A DNA stretch of 16,443 bases from JAMCXS01 sp964459065. Lineage in GTDB: Bacteria > Acidobacteriota > Terriglobia > UBA7540. The stretch's first letter is position 1. Each line of letters begins with the position of its first letter. The stretch is from assembly GCA_964459065.1 (NCBI GenBank), contig CAYWMN010000063.1:1-16443 (forward strand), given 5' to 3'. The notes beneath the pieces are model-generated. The model made no database searches, was not told the origin of the DNA, and was given only the letters and a program-made list of their open reading frames with translations. A program made the position numbers and the translations under genes. Below, piece by piece: positions 7,297 to 14,244 of the stretch.

Positions 7297-7352
7297 ACGC
7301 GGATGATTCTTTGCTTGCCATGCCCGAGTGGAATGGGGAGAGTGCCGCCCCA

Positions 7353-9332
7353 TCAGGAACGAGCGTTTGGGGGCGGCAAAACGGGCGGCCGCATCATCCA
7401 CACACTACCGGCGGCAGAGCCCTTCGGAGCGCCCTGCACCGTGACTCGCAACGTATAGCGGCTGCCGGGACGACGGGTACCGAGTGAAATCCAACTGATT
7501 TCAACGTCGTTCCCTTTCGTCAGCGGCCCGGCGAACACGGCCTTGCCAACCGGTTTATTATCCTGCAAAAGCTCGAACGAGCGCACGGAGAAGTGACCTT
7601 TCCCGCCGTCCCATCGCACCTCCACCTGCACATTGCGGACGTTGCGCAGTTGCGAGGTCACGTCCCAATTGAAAACTCGCGGAGCGTCGCCCTGAAGGTC
7701 GGATTCACGCCAGGCGCCGATTTCCGTACCCTCCGCACGCGGATCCCGGTAGGCGACCCCAAGGCTGTGGAGACGGGGCAACTCCTGCATCATCCGGGCA
7801 TGAAAGTTGGGCCACTTTCGCTCGTTTTGCGGCGTCCAGCCGACCTCCGCCAGCGCCAGCAGGCGCGGGTAAATCTGGTAATCGATGGCCTTGTCGGTCA
7901 CCGCGATGTGCGTCCACATGCACCCTTCCACGCCAAGAATGTGCCGGGCCATTGCCGGGGTAAATCCCTCGGCCGGGTTATAGGAGTAGACTTTCTCCGT
8001 GGGCGTGACCTTATAAGTGTAATCAAAATAGGTATAGGTATTGGGAGCCATCACCACGTCGTGTCCGAGTCTCGCGGCAGCCAGTCCCCCTTTCGTGCCC
8101 CGCCAGGATTCCACCGCGGCTCCGGGCGCCAGGCCGCCTTCCAAAATCTCATCCCAGCCGATCATCCGTCGGCCTCTGGCGGCAATCACCTTCTCGATTC
8201 GCTTCATAAAGTGGCTCTGAAGTTCATCGGCATTCTTGAGCCCCTCGGCTTTCATGCGCGCCTGGCAAAGAGGTGATTCCATCCACGCCTGCTTGGGCAC
8301 TTCGTCTCCACCCACGTGGATGAACTCGGAGGGGAAAAGGCGGATGACCGAGGCAAGGATGTTCCGGTACATTTCAAACACCTGGTCGTTGCACACACAA
8401 ACCGGCTCGGAAAAACGCGCGGCCCGCTGAAAGAAAGGCGTCACCTCGAAAGTGCGCTTTTTCCCCGGAATGGGACACGCCAGTTCCGGATAGGCGGCCA
8501 GCACTTCACCCGAGTGGCCCGGCATTTCAATTTCCGGCACCACGGTAATGTTTCGCCTCCGCGCGTAGGCAATCAGGCGGCGCATTTGCTGCCGGGTATA
8601 AAAGCCGCCTGCCCCGCCGAAGCGCTCCGCGAAATGGGCTCCGAGGGTTGTCAATTTCGGGTATTGTTTGATGGCCAGCCGCCAGCCCTGGTCATCCGTC
8701 AAGTGCAAGTGCAGAACATTCAGTTTGTAAAGCGCCATCAGATCGACGGTGTGCCGAAGGTAAGCCATGCTGAGAAATGTTCGGCTGCAATCCAGCATGA
8801 AGCCCCGCCATTGAAAGCGTGGCTTGTCCTCAATGCGCACGCACGGCACCCGCAGGGGCTTTTTCACCGCGCTCGCGGAACCGGGAGGGAGCAACTGGCG
8901 CAGGGTTTGAACCGCGTAGAACAGTCCTGCGACTTTCGGCGCGGAGATCTGAATGCCGCCGCGCGAAACCGTCATCGCGTAGCCTTCCGGCCCCAGTTCC
9001 GGCGACGCTTTGAGTGAAAGAACAATGGCATGACGGTCGGGCGCCAAAGGCGCTACGACACGAACCGGAATGGCGATTCCCACCTGTGCCGAGAGCAGCT
9101 TGGAGAGATATTCGCCCACCCAACGGACGCCGCTGTCATCCGTCTTGAGGTGAATCGCGGTTCTCTTGCCCAGCGTAAAGGCTCCGGACCGAATTTCGAC
9201 TTTGGCAGGCCTCGGAACGACCGTGAGCCTTCCCTTGGCGCCGCTCGCATAGAGGGCGGACGCCCCGGCGCTCAGCAAACAAATTCCCAAAACAGCAAAC
9301 CCGCGTTTCCACCTGCCGGGAAAGGCGTTCAT
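7353..9332 (-). CDS. Secreted GH20 beta-N-acetylhexosaminidase
   Basis: This 659-aa enzyme removes terminal N-acetylglucosamine or N-acetylgalactosamine from glycans by substrate-assisted catalysis, outside the cytoplasm. A signal peptide (about 1-30: basic start, then GFAVLGICLLSAGASA) precedes the GH20b domain (about 35-160). The GH20 barrel (about 172-500) begins at FQWRGFMLDCSR and contains HLHLTDDQGWR, VPEIEMPGHSGE and the catalytic pair Asp343-Glu344 in HVGGDEVPK. Later sugar-site motifs are GWDEILEGG and VEGCMWTH. A C-terminal beta-rich stretch (about 540-645) may be an accessory domain. The ATG at 9332 is chosen because AGGAGG lies 9 nt upstream. An ATG at 9353 would add 7 residues but would place that ribosome site inside the gene. 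Chitin oligomers or peptidoglycan-derived sugars are plausible substrates. The gene converges with the aminotransferase gene. Confidence 0.95.
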   Translation of the reverse strand: MNAFPGRWKRGFAVLGICLLSAGASALYASGAKGRLTVVPRPAKVEIRSGAFTLGKRTAIHLKTDDSGVRWVGEYLSKLLSAQVGIAIPVRVVAPLAPDRHAIVLSLKASPELGPEGYAMTVSRGGIQISAPKVAGLFYAVQTLRQLLPPGSASAVKKPLRVPCVRIEDKPRFQWRGFMLDCSRTFLSMAYLRHTVDLMALYKLNVLHLHLTDDQGWRLAIKQYPKLTTLGAHFAERFGGAGGFYTRQQMRRLIAYARRRNITVVPEIEMPGHSGEVLAAYPELACPIPGKKRTFEVTPFFQRAARFSEPVCVCNDQVFEMYRNILASVIRLFPSEFIHVGGDEVPKQAWMESPLCQARMKAEGLKNADELQSHFMKRIEKVIAARGRRMIGWDEILEGGLAPGAAVESWRGTKGGLAAARLGHDVVMAPNTYTYFDYTYKVTPTEKVYSYNPAEGFTPAMARHILGVEGCMWTHIAVTDKAIDYQIYPRLLALAEVGWTPQNERKWPNFHARMMQELPRLHSLGVAYRDPRAEGTEIGAWRESDLQGDAPRVFNWDVTSQLRNVRNVQVEVRWDGGKGHFSVRSFELLQDNKPVGKAVFAGPLTKGNDVEISWISLGTRRPGSRYTLRVTVQGAPKGSAAGSVWMMRPPVLPPPNARS

Positions 9333-9442
9333 AAGCCTTTTCCTCCTGTGCATTGATTCCGGTACGACAAAGACAACCTCGGGGCCAGTGGCTGGAGGTC
9401 TTCCCTCGCCGATAACCCTCCCAAGGTATCATGCATGCTGCA

Positions 9443-9496
9443 GGCGGGAAAGAAGCTGTTGCCCGGATCACCTTTTCCCGCCACTGGGAACTTCCC
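9443..9496. promoter_or_regulatory. Clustered GGGAA/TTCCC inverted repeats upstream of the GH20 gene
   Basis: GGCGGGAAA (9443-9451) is matched by its exact reverse complement TTTCCCGCC (9474-9482). A perfect GGGAA-C-TTCCC palindrome (9486-9496) follows at once. The cluster is about 110-165 bases upstream of the GH20 start, a position suited to an activator or repressor of that gene, and it also precedes the sensor gene on the other strand. The 9-bp arms could also form an RNA stem with a 22-base loop. Confidence 0.35.
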
Positions 9497-9672
9497 GTTA
9501 TTCTGGAATCTTTGCCGGTGCCAAACCCAGGCAGCCGTCAAGGTAAGTTCGCCTTGTCCCACGAATCTTGACTTGGTTTGCCTGGCGCAAAAAAACGTAC
9601 GGCGAAGGCTGGACAGAGATGTATTGAAGAGTTACCGCGCTAGGTCTAGACTGAATTTAACAGCGCTATAAG

Positions 9673-9700
9673 GCGAATTGCAGGAATTTGGAAAATTCGC
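9673..9700. repeat. Inverted repeat upstream of the sensor gene
   Basis: GCGAATT (9673-9679) and AATTCGC (9694-9700) are perfect 7-bp arms with a 14-base spacer. An overlapping alternative is GAATTT-GGA-AAATTC (9684-9698), with 6-bp arms and a 3-base loop. The two foldings are mutually exclusive. It may be an operator or a structured 5' leader of the sensor gene, whose start lies about 140 bases downstream. Confidence 0.3.
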
Positions 9701-9841
9701 TGAAGCCAAGAGTCGCAGAGCGTCGACCGTTTCAGTCCAAGGTCGCTGTGGATACATTGTCGATCATAGCGGAGAGGAAGAGTTTCTCATCAGCGTATTG
9801 ATAACGAGGACTGATCCGTCCTGAACCGGAGATGGATCGCC

Positions 9842-12800
9842 GTGATGACAATGAGATTCATCGAGCGCAAAATTGTCGGCTATCTGGCCGCTTTACTGGG
9901 CGTCGCGATGGTAACAGTTATCTCCGCGCTGCTTCCCGGGCGACTGAACCATGCCACCGTGGCCTTGGCGATGCTTCTGACCGTGCTTTCCGTCGCAGTT
10001 TTATGGGGGAGCATGCCCGCACTGGTTGCCTCAGGCTCTGGGGTGTTCTGCCTTGAGTACTTCTTCCTGGGGTCGCGAGGCGCTTATGCCGTACAGGATA
10101 TCTGGGGTTTTGTTGATCTTATCGCCTTCCTGATAACCGCGGTGATTGTCGGGCACCTTTCCGCACGAGCGAAGCAGCGCGCTGCCGAAGCTGAGGCTGG
10201 CAGAAAAGAGGCAAGGCGCGCAAATGCTTACAACCGGAGCCTTCTTGAGGCCTCAATTGACCCGCTTGCGACCATCGGCAAAGACGGGAAGATCAACGAC
10301 GTGAACATCGCGACCGAAGCGGTAACCGGCCACGCGCGTGAAGAACTGATCGGTACGGATTTTTGCGACTATTTCACCGATCCGGCGGAGGCGCGGGCGG
10401 GCTATGAGAAAGTATTTCGCGAGGGATTGGTGCGCAACTATGAGCTTCAAATCCGGCACCGGGACGGGCGTGAGACACCCGTCCTCTATAACGCCTCCGT
10501 CTTTCGTGACGAGACCGGCGAGGTGGCCGGAGTCTTTGCGGCGGCTCGCGATATCACGGAAAGGAAAAAGACGGAAGCTGCGCTACGCGAGAGCGAGGCC
10601 AGCCTGCGAAGAGCCCAGGCGATCGCGCACGTTGGAAGCTGGCAGTTGGATATCGCTGCCAATCGTCTTGCGTGGTCCGATGAAGTGTTTCACATCTTCA
10701 GATTGCCGAAAAGGCGGACTCTGACCTACGACGATTTCCTCGGCATGGTCCACCCGGCGGATCGGGAAACAGTTGAGCATAGGTGGGCAGACGCGCTCCA
10801 AGGTCTTCCATACGATGTTGAACATCGCATTCAAGTCGGAGAGCGGGTGAAGTGGGTCCGGGAAAGGGCCACGGTAGAGTTTGACAAGGACAACAAGGCA
10901 GTGCGGGGGATCGGTACGATACAGGACATCACGGAGCTCAAACTAGCGGAAGAAAGCGCGAAGAAAACGGCCGAGGAGATCCACGACCTTTACAACCACG
11001 CCCCGTGTGGGTACCACTCCATTGACAAAGACGGCACCATGGTCCAGATCAATGACACGGAGCTTTTATGGTTGGGCTATACGCGAGCCGAGGTCGTTAA
11101 GCGCAAGAACTTCTCTGATTTTCTTACCCCCGAGGGTCTGAAAACGTTCGGAGAAAACTTTCCAAAACTCAAAGCGGAGGGACTGGTTCAGGACCTTGAG
11201 TTTGACATGGTCCGCAAGGACGGTACCATTCTGCCCGTGCTCCTCAGCGCTACGGCTGTCCAGGACAGCGACGGAAACTATGTAATGAGCCGGTCCACCG
11301 TGTACGACATCACGGCTCGAAGGCGGGCGGAAGACAAAATTCGGCGCCTGGCCCATCTCCAGACGGTTGTGGCAGGGCTGGGGGAATATGCATTGCGGGG
11401 AGCCCCATTAGAGGACGTGCTGGACGAAACCTTGGTGCAGGTAGCCAGGGCTCTGGACACGGAATATTGCAAGGTCCTCGAATTACTGCCAGATCGCCAA
11501 GCCTGCCTGTTGAAGGCTGGCATAGGCTGGAAGCCGGAGTACGTGGGGAAAGCAACGGTCAGCATTGGCGAGGAATCGCAGGCCGGTTACACGCTGGCTT
11601 CTGGCGAGCCTGTGGTGGTTGAGGACCTGCGGACTGAGAAGCGCTTTACCGGGCCCGAGTTGCTCCTTGAGCACGGCGTCGTCAGTGGCATGAGCGTGGT
11701 GATCTTAACCAAGGGTGGGCCTTACGGCGTGCTCGGAGCCCATACACGCACCCGCCGGACCTTCACCCGGGACGAGGTTAAATTCCTCCAGGCAGCCTCC
11801 AATATTCTCGGGTCGGTCATCGAACGCCATCGTGCAGAGGCGCAGTTGCTTCGCATTAATCGAGCCAACCGCGCTCTCAGCCGGTGCAATGAAGCAATGG
11901 TTCGAGCCACAGATGAGTCGAAGTTCCTTCAGCAAGTCTGCGACATTATCATTGAAGAAGCAGACTTTCGTCTTTGTTGGGTGGGACGCGCCGAAATGGA
12001 TGAAGAAAAGTCCATTCGGCCCGTGGCGCAAGCCGGTTTTGAAAAAGGTTTCTTGGAAGCCAGGAAAATTAGCTGGGCGGATACCGAACAGGGGCGCGGG
12101 CCGGCCGCCACGAGCATTCGCACGCGGCAGGCGGTGCTTGTCAAGAATATCGGAAGTGATCCACGGATTTTCCCCTGGCGCGAAGATATCCTGAAGCGCG
12201 GCTATCATTCCATCCTCGCGATCCCGCTCCTGCTTGACTCGGAAGTTTTCGGATCGGTCATCATTCTTGCTGCCGAGCCGGGTGCATTCGGCGCCGAGGA
12301 AGTTCATCTCCTGACCGAACTTGCCAGCGACCTCGCCTTTGGCATCATCGCCATGCGGACAAGAGCGGAGCGCGAGAAAGCGGAGGAATCCATCCGCAGG
12401 CTCAATGCCGATCTGGAACATCGGGTCATGGAGCGCACCGCCGAGCTTCAGGCTGCGAACGCACTTAAAGGCGAGCTGCTGACGCGGGAGCGGGCCGTTA
12501 CGGCAGAGCTTGAACAAGCCCGCGAGCGGGAAGCTGAAGTGGGTTTCAAGATCCAGAAAACCCTGTTGCTCGACCAACCCCCTGTGGATATCCCCGGCCT
12601 TCGAGTGGCAGCGCTCACCATCCCCTCGCAGCGGATCGACGGTGATTTTTACACATTTTTTAAACACCGGGACCATTCTCTGGACGTTATTCTCGGCGAT
12701 GTGATGGGCAAGGGAGTTCTTGCGGCCCTGGTGGGTGCGGCGACCAAGAGCTATTTTCTGAAAGCTCTGAGCCATCTGATTGACTTCTCCGGGGATGGCA

Positions 12801-13726
12801 AGCTTCCGGAGCCCAAGGAAATCGTAATGCTTTCGCACGCGGAGGTAGCTCGACAACTGATTGATCTGGAAAGCTTTGTAACGGTGAGCTACGCGCGTTT
12901 AAACGTGAACAAGCGCCGTCTTGACCTGGTCGATTGCGGACACACCGGGATCGTGCACGTGCATGGTAAATCGAGGAGTTGCGAAATCTTACATGGAGAT
13001 AACCTTCCTCTGGGGGTGCGAGAAGGCGAGATCTATGATCAGATTTCCGTGCCCTTCGAATCCGGAGATCTTTTCTTCTTTTACTCGGACGGGATCACCG
13101 AGGCGCGCAACCCGGCGGGGGAACTGTTTGGTTCCGACCGGCTCACGGACCAGATCCAAGCCAACATCCACCTCGAGCCTGCTGAATTTATCGAGGCGAT
13201 TCGCCAAGCCGTTTTCGTGTTTTCAGAGACGGACCGGCTCGCTGACGACTTAACCAGCATAGCGGTAAAAGTTGGAAATCTGGAAACACCGCTGGCTCGC
13301 AAGGAGGCGGACATTCAGAGTGACCTCAAGTACCTGTGCAAGGTACGCCAGTTTGTGATGTCCCTCTGCACCAGCCTTCCAGAATTTCCTCTCACTCAAG
13401 AAGGTATCGATTCCCTCGAATTGGCTGTCAACGAGGCGGCATCGAACATCATGAAGCATGCCTATCATGGCCGAGTCGACCAGTGGATTCATTTGGAAGG
13501 AGAGGCCTACCCGAGCCATGTCCTGATCCGCCTCTATCACCTCGGGGACCCCTTTGATTCTTCACGACTGCCTCCGCCGGTCCTGGATGGCACCCAGGAA
13601 TCCGGGTTCGGCGCCTATATCATGTCGAAGAGCACTGATGATGTGCAATACTATCGCGACGAGCGCGGAATAAATTGTATTACGCTGGTTAAAGCCCGCG
13701 ACCTCACAAGAGGAAAGGAAATATAG
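9842..13726 (+). CDS. Membrane PAS/GAF sensor with SpoIIE/RsbU-type PP2C phosphatase and RsbW-type HATPase domains
   Basis: This 1294-aa signalling protein joins sensing, phosphatase and kinase modules. Residues 10-107 hold three or four membrane helices resembling the KdpD/DUF4118 domain. PAS domains follow at about 128-245 (ending AARDITERKK), 252-372 (TIQDITELK) and 378-495 (VYDITARRR). GAF-like domains lie at about 510-662 and 685-840. A coiled coil (about 840-905) leads to a SpoIIE-type PP2C domain (about 915-1145), with acidic metal residues in RIDGDFY, GDVMGKG, YSDGITEA and DDLTSI. The C terminus (about 1158-1285) is a GHKL ATPase with the N-box LAVNEAASNIMKHAY and the later GDPFD and GFGAYIM motifs, as in RsbW/SpoIIAB. 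There is no HisKA domain or phosphoacceptor His, so it is not a classical histidine kinase. The start is GTG (GGAGA 9 nt upstream); ATGs at 9845 and 9851 are alternatives. The ligands are unknown. Confidence 0.92.
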   Translation: MMTMRFIERKIVGYLAALLGVAMVTVISALLPGRLNHATVALAMLLTVLSVAVLWGSMPALVASGSGVFCLEYFFLGSRGAYAVQDIWGFVDLIAFLITAVIVGHLSARAKQRAAEAEAGRKEARRANAYNRSLLEASIDPLATIGKDGKINDVNIATEAVTGHAREELIGTDFCDYFTDPAEARAGYEKVFREGLVRNYELQIRHRDGRETPVLYNASVFRDETGEVAGVFAAARDITERKKTEAALRESEASLRRAQAIAHVGSWQLDIAANRLAWSDEVFHIFRLPKRRTLTYDDFLGMVHPADRETVEHRWADALQGLPYDVEHRIQVGERVKWVRERATVEFDKDNKAVRGIGTIQDITELKLAEESAKKTAEEIHDLYNHAPCGYHSIDKDGTMVQINDTELLWLGYTRAEVVKRKNFSDFLTPEGLKTFGENFPKLKAEGLVQDLEFDMVRKDGTILPVLLSATAVQDSDGNYVMSRSTVYDITARRRAEDKIRRLAHLQTVVAGLGEYALRGAPLEDVLDETLVQVARALDTEYCKVLELLPDRQACLLKAGIGWKPEYVGKATVSIGEESQAGYTLASGEPVVVEDLRTEKRFTGPELLLEHGVVSGMSVVILTKGGPYGVLGAHTRTRRTFTRDEVKFLQAASNILGSVIERHRAEAQLLRINRANRALSRCNEAMVRATDESKFLQQVCDIIIEEADFRLCWVGRAEMDEEKSIRPVAQAGFEKGFLEARKISWADTEQGRGPAATSIRTRQAVLVKNIGSDPRIFPWREDILKRGYHSILAIPLLLDSEVFGSVIILAAEPGAFGAEEVHLLTELASDLAFGIIAMRTRAEREKAEESIRRLNADLEHRVMERTAELQAANALKGELLTRERAVTAELEQAREREAEVGFKIQKTLLLDQPPVDIPGLRVAALTIPSQRIDGDFYTFFKHRDHSLDVILGDVMGKGVLAALVGAATKSYFLKALSHLIDFSGDGKLPEPKEIVMLSHAEVARQLIDLESFVTVSYARLNVNKRRLDLVDCGHTGIVHVHGKSRSCEILHGDNLPLGVREGEIYDQISVPFESGDLFFFYSDGITEARNPAGELFGSDRLTDQIQANIHLEPAEFIEAIRQAVFVFSETDRLADDLTSIAVKVGNLETPLARKEADIQSDLKYLCKVRQFVMSLCTSLPEFPLTQEGIDSLELAVNEAASNIMKHAYHGRVDQWIHLEGEAYPSHVLIRLYHLGDPFDSSRLPPPVLDGTQESGFGAYIMSKSTDDVQYYRDERGINCITLVKARDLTRGKEI

Positions 13727-13730
13727 ACAG

Positions 13731-14069
13731 ATGGAAGTGGCGGTGGACCGAATCGGTGAAATCGGCGTGGCAGAAGTGCCGGTGGAGGAACTGGACGCCA
13801 GCAACGCGCCGGAATTCAAACATGACATCACCCCCGTCGTGGAAGCCAATACCAAGCTTGTGTTGGATATGAAGCGGCTGCGTTTTGTGGATAGCTCCGG
13901 ATTGGGTGCTATCCTCTCCTGCCTCCGGCTATTGAGCGCCAAGGGCGGAGACATGAAGCTTTGCTGCATGTCCAAACAGGTGCGGGCGGCTTTCGAACTT
14001 GTGCGGATGCACCGGATTTTCGATATCTATCCAACAAGAGAGGAGGCCGTGCGCGCGTTTGAGTTTTAG
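13731..14069 (+). CDS. STAS-domain anti-sigma factor antagonist (RsbV/SpoIIAA-like)
   Basis: This 112-aa cytoplasmic STAS protein should be the substrate switched by its upstream neighbour. When unphosphorylated, such proteins bind the anti-sigma kinase and free its target; the kinase domain inactivates them by serine phosphorylation and a PP2C phosphatase restores them. The phosphorylation motif RFVDSSGLGAIL is intact, with Ser56 aligned to the phosphoserine of SpoIIAA. The expected alternating strand/helix pattern covers the whole length. Only 4 bases separate it from the sensor stop codon, and AGGAAAGGAA lies 10 nt upstream inside the end of the sensor gene, so the two are certainly co-transcribed. 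No sigma factor gene lies nearby. Confidence 0.93.
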   Translation: MEVAVDRIGEIGVAEVPVEELDASNAPEFKHDITPVVEANTKLVLDMKRLRFVDSSGLGAILSCLRLLSAKGGDMKLCCMSKQVRAAFELVRMHRIFDIYPTREEAVRAFEF

Positions 14070-14093
14070 GCTAAGGAAAAATTGCTCGAATTA

Positions 14094-14120
14094 GTTGCCG
14101 CCTTGGCCGGCAACCTTCTT
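14094..14120 (+). terminator. Candidate weak terminator or attenuator hairpin between the STAS and glgP genes
   Basis: GTTGCCG (14094-14100) and CGGCAAC (14108-14114) form a perfect 7-bp GC-rich stem with a 7-base loop, 24 bases after the STAS stop. The following bases, CTTCTT, are a poor U-tract. It could partly separate the signalling genes from glgP or act as an mRNA-stabilising structure. The remaining bases to 14244 show nothing else clear. Confidence 0.3.
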
Positions 14121-14244
14121 CCAGTCATGCGTCCGGGCGCTGTCTGCGATGGCTCCCGCGCAAAGAGGGCGTCGAATGGTTTGAAATCATACGTTCCCGC
14201 GATATCGGATGGCCACAAACCTTTGCCTTCAGGAAGGTCCGCGC

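Larger units (their letters stand above)
9333..9841. other. Divergent 509-bp intergenic region, GH20 / sensor protein
   Basis: No gene that I can support lies here. The half nearer GH20 holds the GGGAA/TTCCC repeat cluster (9443-9496). The half nearer the sensor gene holds the GCGAATT/AATTCGC inverted repeat (9673-9700), just after a TATAAG box (9667-9672) that could be a -10 element but lacks a good -35. A 78-codon frame (9435-9671) crosses the region, but its translation looks non-protein-like. Confidence 0.5.

Noticed and set aside
9435..9671. A 78-codon frame in the GH20/sensor intergenic region
   Set aside because: The ribosome site is weak, the translation has no structure I recognise, and the frame runs through the inverted-repeat cluster, which better explains the sequence.
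11705..12856. A 383-codon minus-strand frame inside the sensor gene
   Set aside because: It lies opposite the GAF and PP2C coding region, has no recognisable motif, and is explained by codon bias of the true gene.
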